Assembly (NCBI RefSeq): GCF_009696375.1
Contig: NZ_VUMD01000006.1
Span: 62,001 to 126,000 of the forward strand
DNA: 64,000 bases
Source: Clostridium porci
GTDB taxonomy: Bacteria > Bacillota > Clostridia > Lachnospirales > Lachnospiraceae
Direction of reading: 5' to 3'
A program made the translations under genes and the position numbers. Position 1 is the stretch's first letter. The number at the start of each line of letters is the position of its first letter. The notes under the pieces are model-generated. The model worked only from the letters and a program-made list of their open reading frames with translations, made no database searches and had not been told where the DNA came from. Of this stretch, positions 17,901-25,446 are shown piece after piece.

Positions 17901-20900
17901 TCCACCGCACTGGACACCACAAGTTTTGAACTATCTTCAAATGAGCCGCTTCCCTGGTTGACTGCAATCGGATTGATATACTGATACATACGATCTCCGA
18001 TGTTTACCTGCTGATCAATATAACCAGCTTTTCCTGTTACGGTCGCAATCACGGTATAGGTGCCGGATTCTTCTGTTGTGGTTGCACGGAAGTTTCCATC
18101 CTCGTCTTTTTCAAAGCCCTTTGTACTGAAATAGTTCAGATGCTTATCCGCGAACAGAACAATCTCCTGTCCTGCTCCTGTATAAGAAATCTCATACTGG
18201 ATACGGTCTTTTTTCTGAACCGCAGCGTGGTTTGCACCTACTTTTTTCACAACCGTCAGGCTATTTGGATCTGACACAAGCGGATTAGCTACTGTGTAGC
18301 TTCCATTGTTATCCGGCGTAAAGTGTAAGATAGCCTTGTCGTTGGAGTCTGTGATGTCCACGGTTAAATCTCTGACTGCATGGTGCAGATCCAGGACCAT
18401 TTCTCCATTATACAGCTTTCCAATGAATGTTGTGGTACTTAAGCGATCCACATTTCCGTCTGAATACTGCACGTATTCATTCATGCGATAGGTGTGTCCG
18501 TCCGTGATGTTTTTGGAGGTCAGAGTCACAGTACCATCTTCCAACATGCCGATGTTTTCGATTGCACCCTCTACGTCCAGATCCTCTAAGGTAATGGTGG
18601 AGGCCTCTACCTTTCTGGTTGTAAATGTGACGCTTTCAACTGCATCCGTGCTGTCGGTCTTAAATTCGATGTTGATGACTTCTTTATCATCATACCAAAT
18701 CTTATCGATGGAACGACCGGTACTGGATACACGGAAGAAAATATCGTCAGCCTTGGTGTATCCGGCCGGGACTCTCTCTTCTCGCAGGACATATGCCTGT
18801 CCGGCGGTCAGTCCGGAAATGCTGTGAGTCCTTTCGTTTTTCTTTACTTCCCAGGTCCAGGTATCGTTAAGAGAAACGCCGTTGCTCTTCCATGTCCCGT
18901 CTTCCTGTACGGCTTCGTATACCTTTAACACAGTGCCAGGTACGGCTCCGCCATTTTGGAAGTCTTTCTTGGAGATGGTTAATTCAGATGGCTCATTGGT
19001 AACGGTTAATACGCCATTTTTGATGCTGGCGTCTTTTGGATTTACCATAATGGTAACATGACCGCTTCCATTCTGAGCTGCAGTGAATTCATGTACGGTC
19101 GGGTCTAGCTGATATCCAGCCGGAGCACTTGTCTCTTCGATGGTAAAGGTATATGGCTCAATCTGTCCCCCTGCGGTAAAACGACCAAGATCCTTTACGT
19201 TTAAGGTGCCATAACCATCATTTCCTGTGATGATGGTACCAACCTCGACTCCACCAAGCGTCTTGTTCTTAATGGAGAAGATTGCTCCGGAAAGCGGTGC
19301 GTGCTCATCCGTTGCCGTGATCTTATGTACCTTAACTTCCAGAATCTGCGGCATATTGATCACTGTCATGCCGGTCAGCTGATCTGCAGTTGTCAGGTCT
19401 GTGACCTGAATCTCTTCTGGCTCAATTGGTGCATAATAGGCAGGAACCTTGGTCTCTGTCAGATAGTAGAATCCGTTCTGCAGATTGAACACCGTATGCG
19501 GCTTGTAATCGCCGATCTGATCTTCTCTGATCTTTTCAGCGCGGAAGTCCGCTTCGGTGTATTTGCCATCATTGCCGGACACAAAACGATCTGCCAAAGT
19601 CACACCAGCCGGTACATTGCCGTTCGCAAACGCTTCCTTATAGTTCGCGACCGGTGTGCTGCTGTAGTACAAGGATAACTCTGCTCCCGGAATGACTGCA
19701 GCTTTTGCAATATCCGGATCGGTCACTGCTGTGTTATCTTTGTTTCCGGCATAGAACACATTGTCTTTCTGTGCCAGCTTTGCAACAACTAGCTGTTTTT
19801 TCTTATTCTCAAGTGTGTAACGCTGCACGTCGCCGTGTTTGTCTACTGTGATACGCTTGTCCTCTGCTGCCACAAATCCCTCCGGCACACGAGTCTCCTT
19901 TAAGATATAATCCTTTTCCGGGATATAGTCGAATCGGTGTCTGCCGTCAATGGTATCGTAGCTGACCATTCTTGCATATTCGCCGGAATAATCATTGCGG
20001 TAGTTAAATCCAAAGGATACGCCATATGCCTGGCGTCCTGCGTGGTTGGTTTCGTTCATCGGATAGATGCTAATGTGCATCTTGGATCCGTTGCTCACGT
20101 TCCAGATCTGGTCAGAGAGCGTTCTCGATGCAGCCTCATCCTTGGTCGCTGTCATCGTAATGGTGTAAGTGAAGGAGTTTTCTTCCGGATTTCTTCCGTC
20201 GTATGCTTCCTTGAAGCCTTCCGGCGCCTGATCCGGTGCTGTGTTTTTATAGCAGGTCACGCGGGATCCGTCAGATAAAATCCATACTTCGTTGTCTTCT
20301 GTGGAGCCAGATGCCATTACTGCTTCACGCAGTACCTTCCAGGACATCTGATTAAAATCTGTTTTGCCATTCTTCACCTGTTCGGTGAATGCTTCAACGA
20401 AACTGGTCGGTCTTTCTTCTCTTCCAAACAAACCTGTGAATTTCTGCCACAGTGTTTTTGTCTGCTTGTCAGCGATCTCATTGGTGTAATCGGAAATATC
20501 ATCGGTATTCCAAGATGCCACCAATGCACCGTTTGCGTCTGTCAGAGACAGTTCCGCTCTATAAGCGTTCGGAAGATGTTTCTTGTTTTCTCCGTCTTTA
20601 TAGTATTTCTCAATTTCGAGTTTGGTGTGGTCATCCGCCATGGCAAAGAAATGTACGGAATCAGATTCAGTAATGGTAATGTTCTTGTCAGGCATCTGTA
20701 CCATTCCTGCCGGTGTTTTTTCCTCGGAAATCACATAGTTTCCAGCCGGAATACCCTCTAAGAACAGCGGAACATCTGAGGAGAATGTGATGTAATACAC
20801 ACCGTTTTCCTGCTGCTTTTCGATACCGCTGTGGGCAGTAACTTTCACCCAGTCGCTAAAAGCACTCTTAGTCTTTTCGTCCCTTCCTCTTAAAGCCATG

Positions 20901-23452
20901 GTCGCTCCTTTGACATGAACAAAGGAATACTGACCTTTGGTTTCTTTGACGGTCACATTCTGACCGTTACTGTTCTTTTGCAGTACGCCATCAATATAGA
21001 GGTTCTTATCATAGGACTCCGTTGCGTCTACTTTGACAAACTCTGCCTTGATGGTGGTATCAGTCATTTCCGCATACTGTACATTCGTATGCTCGTTCAT
21101 GGTTACTCCAACCGGCAATGCTTTTACAAAGCCGTCCGGCGCCTGAAGCTCTTCCATAATATAATGACCGGCATTGACACGTTTTAACATATCTGCCTGG
21201 CCGCCGGATGTCGTATGATCGGAATAGACATCGTTACCGGTCTTTCCGTCTGCACTGATCGTATTGTTTCCGTCGGCGGTATTGCCTACGGTATCCACGT
21301 TCTGCACATCAAGCGGATCATTTGGTGTGTTTTCACCAGTCGTCCAGATATTCTCAATCAGGAATGCGTCGCCCAGACGACGATACAGAATATTGTCTGT
21401 GGAATGAATGTCACCAGAACCATGTCTAAACTCACCGCCATTTGCATCAAAAGTCACGGTAAGAGTCTTTGTAGTTCCAGTGGCTTCCTGCTCAGAATAC
21501 CACTGATTTCTCTCATCATCCGGCATACCGCTGCCGTTTTTGTTCTGCCACTCAGCCTTTGCGACCAGTCCATTTGCTTCCAAACGGTCCGGTTCTACCA
21601 GCCAGCCGCCAAACACATAGCCCGGGCGTACCGGAGTCGGAACGGTGTTTTTGCCATTTACAATGTAGTTGCCATTCAGGTCTACCATGACCTTGACTTC
21701 CAGCTTGCTGCCGTACTGGTAATGCGTGCTCTGATCAAACGGATCATCCTTGTCTCCATTATAGAGTGTGTCGTGATCATTGATGGTGTACGCGTTTTCG
21801 TTATCATCGTCTAAGGAATCCTTATAGACATAGCCGAGATACTCATCCCCGTCATAGTCAAAACGATCCTCACCCTTTACATACGTTTCATCAGACTGTC
21901 TGTAGTACACCGGATGACCGTATTGATCAAGCACCGGATTCATTTTCTTTTCAAAGCGATTGGACTCGCTGTCATAGGTTCCGGTTGTGTGCTCGTTGGC
22001 AGTATATGCGTTAAAGGTTGCCACACGTGTGGTCATAATCTTCTGAAAGGTTCTGGAACCTTTCTCATTTCCTGCGCTGGCTCCGGAACCGTCATAAAAG
22101 ACATTTACTGGCCACACAAAAATCTTGGCGTCCTTTGTGGAATCCGTGTCGTTTCCGCCATGGATGTTGTCATGGCCCTCTTTCGGCTCGATTGCCTCTT
22201 CGATATAGGCAATACCTGTCTGCGGATCCACCATGGAGTCTCTGTTTCCATCCTTATCCAGATGGTAGATGACGGTATCTTTTCCGACCTTAATTCTCTT
22301 TTCATGTTCGTTATAACGAATCTTAGAGAAGTCGCCGCCGACAAATTCATATACCGGAGTGCTGGAATTTGACGGGAATGCAAAGATTGAGAAATCTCTC
22401 TCATTCCACTGGGTAATGTCAACCACATTCCCTTCCTTATCAAATCCGTACACGATTTTTCCTTTGTTCGGACGCTCTGCCCCAAAGACATCGTCTACTT
22501 TTTTGCCGTCTTCATAGACGTCATTGGTTGTAATTTCCAGGTCGTCCATGCTGTAGAACAAGATCGGGGTATCGCCACGCTGTACGGTCTGAGCGATCCA
22601 AACACCATCGCCGGCATCGTTGATTTCATCCTGATAGTCATAGTTGTGATTAATCACATTGCCCTGACCATCCATTTCTACCTTTGAACCGTCATTTTTC
22701 TGCAGCACATACATGACCTTGTTGCCTGCATAACCCTTCTGAACATATGCGCTGGCCACGTTATTGGATCCATCCATACGCTCAATGGTTACGCCGCGGA
22801 AACGCTCGTCCTCTCCATAATCCTCCCCATCATTTGTGATGGAGGGATCGCGGAAAATCTCAACCGCATCATAAAGTGCCATTTTGGCACCTGCAACGTA
22901 TCGGTTTACATCTTCTGCAGTTTCCAGCTTTCTGGTTACATAGGCGTATCCCTCAAAAACGCCGTTGGCATTATAAAGGATCTGGATCTCTTCATCCAGA
23001 TTCTGCGCCTGACGGTTTAACAGATACTCCAGGGTGCCTTTTAGCCAGCCGTATCCCAGATAAACGCCGTTATTTCCATACGCAAGCTCGACCTTGTCTG
23101 CTCCGTATTTCTGCAACAGCTCGGTTGCCGTGCCATTGACACGTCCGGAAATCTGATAGGTAATCGTGTTTTCCTGCGTGGCATCAGTGGCATCTGGAGC
23201 AATACCTTCGTGTCCGCCCTGTTCGGTTTTTACCTTCGATACCTGAAGTCTGAGCGGGGTATCATTGATGTACGTTCCTTCCGTGCGAATCTCGTCCTGC
23301 GGTTTGTTTCCATTGGGAATCGTCCCGTCCGGATTCATTGGCGGGTTTGGCCCCACTGCGTATGCGGTCATGGCACCAGCGGTATTACTCAGCAGCATGG
23401 CCGCTGAAAGCACAGAACAAATCATTCGCTTTGCCTTCGTTTTCAAAAGCAT
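11921..23452 (-). CDS. Giant SpaA/CnaB-repeat surface adhesin
   Basis: 3843 residues. A signal peptide (about 1-32) is followed by a unique N-terminal region with many aspartate-rich turns, an InlB-like repeat near 590-630 (RPGYVFGGW), and then about 18 CnaB/SpaA modules marked by E-x-x-x-P-x-G-Y signatures (for example HEELAPEGYGY). Two segments near 2350-2750 are DUF11-like repeats. The C-terminus has a sorting signal of unusual form, NPSKTGD, then a hydrophobic segment and RRKKK. CnaB modules commonly hold intramolecular isopeptide bonds and make stiff stalks. Two modules are nearly identical at DNA level, a sign of recent duplication. It heads a two-gene operon from the promoter at 23525. 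No sortase gene is in the window, so anchoring would need a host or element sortase elsewhere. Confidence 0.92.
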   Translation of the reverse strand: MLLKTKAKRMICSVLSAAMLLSNTAGAMTAYAVGPNPPMNPDGTIPNGNKPQDEIRTEGTYINDTPLRLQVSKVKTEQGGHEGIAPDATDATQENTITYQISGRVNGTATELLQKYGADKVELAYGNNGVYLGYGWLKGTLEYLLNRQAQNLDEEIQILYNANGVFEGYAYVTRKLETAEDVNRYVAGAKMALYDAVEIFRDPSITNDGEDYGEDERFRGVTIERMDGSNNVASAYVQKGYAGNKVMYVLQKNDGSKVEMDGQGNVINHNYDYQDEINDAGDGVWIAQTVQRGDTPILFYSMDDLEITTNDVYEDGKKVDDVFGAERPNKGKIVYGFDKEGNVVDITQWNERDFSIFAFPSNSSTPVYEFVGGDFSKIRYNEHEKRIKVGKDTVIYHLDKDGNRDSMVDPQTGIAYIEEAIEPKEGHDNIHGGNDTDSTKDAKIFVWPVNVFYDGSGASAGNEKGSRTFQKIMTTRVATFNAYTANEHTTGTYDSESNRFEKKMNPVLDQYGHPVYYRQSDETYVKGEDRFDYDGDEYLGYVYKDSLDDDNENAYTINDHDTLYNGDKDDPFDQSTHYQYGSKLEVKVMVDLNGNYIVNGKNTVPTPVRPGYVFGGWLVEPDRLEANGLVAKAEWQNKNGSGMPDDERNQWYSEQEATGTTKTLTVTFDANGGEFRHGSGDIHSTDNILYRRLGDAFLIENIWTTGENTPNDPLDVQNVDTVGNTADGNNTISADGKTGNDVYSDHTTSGGQADMLKRVNAGHYIMEELQAPDGFVKALPVGVTMNEHTNVQYAEMTDTTIKAEFVKVDATESYDKNLYIDGVLQKNSNGQNVTVKETKGQYSFVHVKGATMALRGRDEKTKSAFSDWVKVTAHSGIEKQQENGVYYITFSSDVPLFLEGIPAGNYVISEEKTPAGMVQMPDKNITITESDSVHFFAMADDHTKLEIEKYYKDGENKKHLPNAYRAELSLTDANGALVASWNTDDISDYTNEIADKQTKTLWQKFTGLFGREERPTSFVEAFTEQVKNGKTDFNQMSWKVLREAVMASGSTEDNEVWILSDGSRVTCYKNTAPDQAPEGFKEAYDGRNPEENSFTYTITMTATKDEAASRTLSDQIWNVSNGSKMHISIYPMNETNHAGRQAYGVSFGFNYRNDYSGEYARMVSYDTIDGRHRFDYIPEKDYILKETRVPEGFVAAEDKRITVDKHGDVQRYTLENKKKQLVVAKLAQKDNVFYAGNKDNTAVTDPDIAKAAVIPGAELSLYYSSTPVANYKEAFANGNVPAGVTLADRFVSGNDGKYTEADFRAEKIREDQIGDYKPHTVFNLQNGFYYLTETKVPAYYAPIEPEEIQVTDLTTADQLTGMTVINMPQILEVKVHKITATDEHAPLSGAIFSIKNKTLGGVEVGTIITGNDGYGTLNVKDLGRFTAGGQIEPYTFTIEETSAPAGYQLDPTVHEFTAAQNGSGHVTIMVNPKDASIKNGVLTVTNEPSELTISKKDFQNGGAVPGTVLKVYEAVQEDGTWKSNGVSLNDTWTWEVKKNERTHSISGLTAGQAYVLREERVPAGYTKADDIFFRVSSTGRSIDKIWYDDKEVINIEFKTDSTDAVESVTFTTRKVEASTITLEDLDVEGAIENIGMLEDGTVTLTSKNITDGHTYRMNEYVQYSDGNVDRLSTTTFIGKLYNGEMVLDLHHAVRDLTVDITDSNDKAILHFTPDNNGSYTVANPLVSDPNSLTVVKKVGANHAAVQKKDRIQYEISYTGAGQEIVLFADKHLNYFSTKGFEKDEDGNFRATTTEESGTYTVIATVTGKAGYIDQQVNIGDRMYQYINPIAVNQGSGSFEDSSKLVVSSAVEGTHLDNKNAAFVFKIKLTDESGAPLTGIYGYVTKNASNSGRFAATEKETEFTVTLYGNDFVVIHDLPYNTKYSVVQVVPEDYQFVVSNTKPDGKTSNTAVSNVLFTNTRNENSERTPFEKNTDYVLTEHLNFTDDSELVLNKFGFAFGEKCEIKDITMFNKPTEVWFTKTDWATSEEVEGALCQLMDERGNVLTDALGNKMEWVSTKEPRKFVGVLEAGKTYRYHEELAPEGYGYSADVIFTVSEDGVVDKVIMQDKPTAISFTKEDFGGKEVPGASLELKKINSNGTTTTIESWVSGTKPHELAGKLTGDTTYLYHEVKAPDGYLVSEDIQFTLDEDGKVTDAHYVNKNRETILYDADGFTTTIVKHQDGTYTDNGVTITIDKNGNAVDAEGNIHAKGVKEQIPVTGNVIRMKDAPTKVVFRKTDQKTGTSLAGATLELYKCPKKEPYAEYDPADKVAEWVTDETGEFRFDGKLIPGATYTLRESRTVDGYYYSYDIEFVVNSDGKEQVVEMQNRRIIVEVPPDELPDPTPDPEGKEPNYEMEKERVTEAPEKGETGKYGFFAGDIVTYDVTITNTGSTRLTMNVSDAFENESYFSQPLVVAVKYYARANDRLSSKMGTTHSINGSVANITIEQGGYAVVTYEAEVLETAPENLSDSAPDDGKGYVNTARTYDVVGKYYEYSGEDHDGDGKGDEKTEVEIHDHPNLEDKEDDANTPVQKPEEDTPRYTMSKSRPTPAPEKENEDRYGFKRGDTVTYEVRIRNTGDMALKMYVSDEFDYGIRSYFEDLKITKIDGEDISGDGMGIGYKTARVRVEPGNEVVVTYTARVSENAPERLAFTSPDDGNGYLNVARTHSVKAEKPDGTEGGVEEFPEIPDKEDDANTPVQTPDEEPEENPPGPNETEYPIIWLLKNSVDDPAHILPGGTFQVLDEDGNVVLEITDTDENGFGIGFDWKEWQTVLQADKTYYLHEVTPPPGYTKAEEDVKFTVGHYGESIEAIVSNKRIPDYQFTKEDFAGKEVFGATCELLKVNPDGTTESLGRWVSTDVPKSFDGQWEIETTYRYHEELAPEGYGYSEDIEFTIGADGTITEAHYISDAGETILYDKDGYPTTIVAHPDGTYTNDGKKITIDENGNAVDENGEIHAEGVMKELVIEDNTFRMKDAPTDAFIQKTDLNGKVLSGGKFQILTADGKEVRAVRDTNIPSTEHTGNIAAGERIMFAAELAGTNITGQLKAGEDFILRELEAPTGHIVGADETFHIPYLNQKHPVQVPMKDTPTKISFTKEDFAGEEVVGANCELLEVLPDGSTKHIAKWVSGTENKVFEGALNTNTTYRYHEELAPEGYGYSEDIEFTIGADGTITEAHYINNAGETILYDKDGYPTTIVAHPDGTYTNDGKKITIDENGNAVDENGEIHAEGVAKSISVTNNVVRMKDAPTKLLFVKTDMDGNPLSGGRYQIVNPDGTAVKAIMESELFERGKELIFAADPNGVNITGQLISGQSYLLKELEAPDGYVTGNSVSFKIPYLNQKTPIKAAMKNAPTKMEIIKVDENDKAVIGAKLVVRAENGDVMDAWVTDGKARNITGKLVAGKTYTLYEEEAPAGYYKAEPVRFTVENTEKVQTVKMTDEQTEVKLVKVKKGTDEKLSGGKFSILRKSDKAVIVPEFELNGEIILTGKLEAGETYLFHEITPPAGYLKAADVEFTMSMTKPDTLLVVVMEDKKPGGGGGGSTPEPPSIEFNKYDGMTMKGLPGAEFTIYDEKGNVYKKVVTDQNGKAYVTFTTPGKYSYRETKAPDGYELDETLYEFVINKTSHLSENVANYETPPEVIIKKADYDTGEPVEGVRFEIANEEGKVVYTGTTDSYGLITFKPDQYGHYAVRETKVPNVYELSDGYITFTVKKGGVEGETTFYNHKKETPPDKPRDPDPGKKGFIDAKYDNGSDAYGKGWFDRDGNWHPFANPSKTGDFFPFLMLAGLMTCGLVGLAVVRRKKKGEENA
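13655..13917 (-). repeat. Near-identical CnaB-linker repeat, copy 1
   Basis: About 260 bp inside the adhesin gene, nearly identical to 14470-14730. It encodes the YHEELAPEGYGYSEDI module end and the following ETILYDKDGYPTTIVAHPDG linker. The few differences are mostly single bases. Confidence 0.85.
14468..14730 (-). repeat. Near-identical CnaB-linker repeat, copy 2
   Basis: Second copy of the 260-bp unit, about 815 bp away from the first. A third, diverged copy is recognisable in the protein from about 16690 to 16970 (VTITIDKNGNAVDAEGNIHA). Confidence 0.85.
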
Positions 23453-23486
23453 AATTGGCTCCTCCTTTGCTTTTTTCAGTGGAACT

Positions 23487-23508
23487 GCTGCAGGTGTGAC
23501 CCTGCAGC
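23487..23508 (-). other. Leader hairpin before adhesin
   Basis: GCTGCAGG/CCTGCAGC inverted repeat with a 6-nt loop, between the promoter at 23525 and the ribosome binding site of the adhesin. It has no T run, so it may stabilise the mRNA or control translation rather than terminate. Confidence 0.5.
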
Positions 23509-23524
23509 CATCTCATTTGCAGAA

Positions 23525-23557
23525 ATTATGGGGCTATTTTTTTCGAAATAGGTTTTT
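23525..23557 (-). promoter_or_regulatory. ACCTAT-N17-CATAAT promoter of adhesin operon
   Basis: AAAAACCTAT (23548-23557), 17-bp spacer and CATAATTTCT (-10 at 23525-23530) on the minus strand, 73 bp before ATG 23452. One base differs from the ACCAAT block. Confidence 0.6.
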
Positions 23558-23688
23558 CTTCCTTTTTTCGCCTTCCTACTATGAGATTTAATTTTCGATC
23601 CGCGAAATATCTGTTTTTTGATGATCGCGATATTGAAACAATGACATTAGTCTATTGCAAAACCCTTCAAATGGCCAAAAACAAACTT

Positions 23689-23698
23689 TGCGGATATG
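23689..23698 (-). promoter_or_regulatory. CATATCCGCA dispersed motif
   Basis: Exact copy, 33 bp downstream of the transglutaminase-like stop and 240 bp before the adhesin start. Confidence 0.5.
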
Positions 23699-23730
23699 AA
23701 AAAATATGGTTTGTTAAAATGATTGCCTGG

Positions 23731-24702
23731 TTATACGAACCGGAAAGCAGAATTCTCGATATTGGTAGCGTCGTACATATTCAGATACATGGCATATAGA
23801 TCAAAAGCCAGCCATGCACTGATTGGATCGGAGTCTAAGACCGTCGGATCCAAGTATCGCCATACCTCTTTTTCCCGATCCCACGCTTTGATCCAAACAT
23901 GAAGCTGGGATTTATCCGCTGACAAATGGCCGGTGATATACTCCGCTGGAATGCCTGCCGCTTCCAGTGCTTCCTTGGCCAAGCGGGCATAATGATAACA
24001 AACACCTTTCCCTGCCTGCAAGGCTTCCGTCATATTGGCGCTCTGATAAGCACTGTCATACTCAAACGTTCCGGATACCAGTTCCATCGCCGCTCTGATT
24101 TTTTCCTCCTCAGTCACTTTCATCGAAATCTGTGTTGCCAATGAAGCGATGGTATCATGGTAGATGGGATTTTCCTGTGATGCCGCCGGCAGAAAATTTG
24201 CCTTCGGAATAACAACCTTTCCATGATCGGTATCCTGGCGCCAAATTTCCAAACCTTGTCTATCGCAGATTTCCAGCTGATGCCAGATCGTAAAAAGCGC
24301 AGCTTCTGTCTCGTTATCAAAAACAAGATTGCCACCCTCAGGTGTGGCTTCAAAAATCGGACGATACTTCTCTCCAATATAGGACAGGGAATTGATCTGA
24401 CGCCCTTCCTCATCATAGATAAACTGATCATCTGCAGCACCATTTGCGAACAGATTGCCGCTTCCATCTGCTAAAAAGATGTCTCCGTGGTCATTGATCA
24501 CATAATACCCCATGGTTTCCTCTGCTGCTTTTTCATACTTGCCGTTCACAATATCTGTTACCAGGCCGGTATTTCGGCTTTTTGCCGCCGTTTCCGTCAT
24601 CGTGGGCATTTCGATTTTTGTAGCATCCTGCAATGCAAATGGGTGAACGGAACATGCCGCAAATAAGATTGCTGCGGCTACAATAGAACGCTGTTTTCTC
24701 AT
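23731..24702 (-). CDS. Secreted transglutaminase-like protein
   Basis: 323 residues from ATG 24702 (GGAGAGGAAAGAC upstream). A signal peptide (RKQRSIVAAAILFAACS) leads to a 150-residue N-terminal region and a C-terminal transglutaminase-like domain with the catalytic Cys in GKGVCYHYARLAKEAL, His in QLHVWIKAW and Asp in YLDPTVLDS. Such domains in bacteria are usually cysteine proteases or cross-linkers at the surface. The position beside the CnaB adhesin operon suggests a role at the wall, but nothing in the sequence proves a link. Own promoter box at 24734; single gene. Confidence 0.85.
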   Translation of the reverse strand: MRKQRSIVAAAILFAACSVHPFALQDATKIEMPTMTETAAKSRNTGLVTDIVNGKYEKAAEETMGYYVINDHGDIFLADGSGNLFANGAADDQFIYDEEGRQINSLSYIGEKYRPIFEATPEGGNLVFDNETEAALFTIWHQLEICDRQGLEIWRQDTDHGKVVIPKANFLPAASQENPIYHDTIASLATQISMKVTEEEKIRAAMELVSGTFEYDSAYQSANMTEALQAGKGVCYHYARLAKEALEAAGIPAEYITGHLSADKSQLHVWIKAWDREKEVWRYLDPTVLDSDPISAWLAFDLYAMYLNMYDATNIENSAFRFV

Positions 24703-24733
24703 GTCTTTCCTCTCCTTTTTCAAAACTAGAAGA

Positions 24734-24762
24734 ATTATGCACGAATCCAGAGTGTCTTTGGC
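24734..24762 (-). promoter_or_regulatory. CATAAT promoter box
   Basis: CATAATTCTT on the minus strand (-10 at 24734-24739), 32 bp before ATG 24702. The -35 position (24757-24762) reads GCCAAA, a partial match to ACCAAT. Confidence 0.5.
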
Positions 24763-24794
24763 AAAATCCCATGACTCTATCTGAGCTTCTTACA

Positions 24795-24828
24795 CACAAA
24801 AAAGAGCCGCCGAAGCGACTCTCTTTTT
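24795..24828 (-). terminator. Rho-independent terminator
   Basis: Minus-strand stem GAGTCGC/GGCGGCTC with TTC loop and a six-T tail, directly after the SSB gene. Confidence 0.85.
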
Positions 24829-24829
24829 A

Positions 24830-25432
24830 TCATGCCGATACCTGGGTATCATATACCTCCAGGTTGTTTACAGACACCTCATACGTGGTCTCTGATTTAC
24901 GTTTGATCAAACGGCTCTGAATGCGGCCGTTGACCTTGACCTGTGTGTTTACCGGAAGCTGCGCGACAAGCGCTGCATTCTGATTCCATGCCATACACGG
25001 AATCACATCCGGATGCTTGCTGTCACGCGGAACGGATAAAGGAAACTGCGTCAGCTGTCTGGTCTGACGCTCCTTAAATTTTGGCTCCTTATAGATTGAA
25101 CCAAACAGGCACACATCGTTTACGTCTGCCGTCTCTTCCTTTGCCGACATACAGTTCTGCACCAACACTGCCATACCCATATGGGACTTTTCATTCTTCT
25201 GAATGTTATAGCAGCGTACGGTGCCAACGACATCGACACGTGTCATCTGCTCCATCTCCGTCTTTACCTTCTCCGAAATCGTCAGAGGGATATAATCTTT
25301 GGCTCCGCTCTTTCTCTTGGTTACGATCGTAACCGTATAAAAACGCTGGCCAAACACCGCATGACTAAATGCGATAGGTCCCTCCAATGTTCCGATTAGA
25401 TGGGCCTTATTCATGTAGCCAATAAATCTCAT
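24830..25432 (-). CDS. Single-stranded DNA-binding protein with two OB folds
   Basis: 200 residues. The first OB fold (about 1-105) has the order NKAHLIGTLEGPIAFSHAVFGQRFYTVTI typical of mobile-element SSB proteins; the second (about 106-197) starts NDVCLFGSIYKEPKF and ends VKVNGRIQSRLI. It lacks the acidic C-terminal tip of housekeeping SSB. It should protect single-stranded DNA during replication or transfer of the element. It starts at ATG 25432, 14 bp after the 25447 gene, behind GGAGAAGAAAC. Confidence 0.85.
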   Translation of the reverse strand: MRFIGYMNKAHLIGTLEGPIAFSHAVFGQRFYTVTIVTKRKSGAKDYIPLTISEKVKTEMEQMTRVDVVGTVRCYNIQKNEKSHMGMAVLVQNCMSAKEETADVNDVCLFGSIYKEPKFKERQTRQLTQFPLSVPRDSKHPDVIPCMAWNQNAALVAQLPVNTQVKVNGRIQSRLIKRKSETTYEVSVNNLEVYDTQVSA

Positions 25433-25446
25433 CTTGTTTCTTCTCC

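Noticed and set aside
11921-23452. Many open frames of 60-200 codons on the plus strand opposite the adhesin
   Set aside because: They lack ribosome binding sites and mirror the repeated coding pattern of the minus strand; they are shadows.
23800-23850. tRNA, rRNA or riboswitch genes in intergenic gaps
   Set aside because: I saw no cloverleaf, T-loop sequence or known aptamer core anywhere in the window; the gaps hold only terminators, promoter boxes and short repeats.
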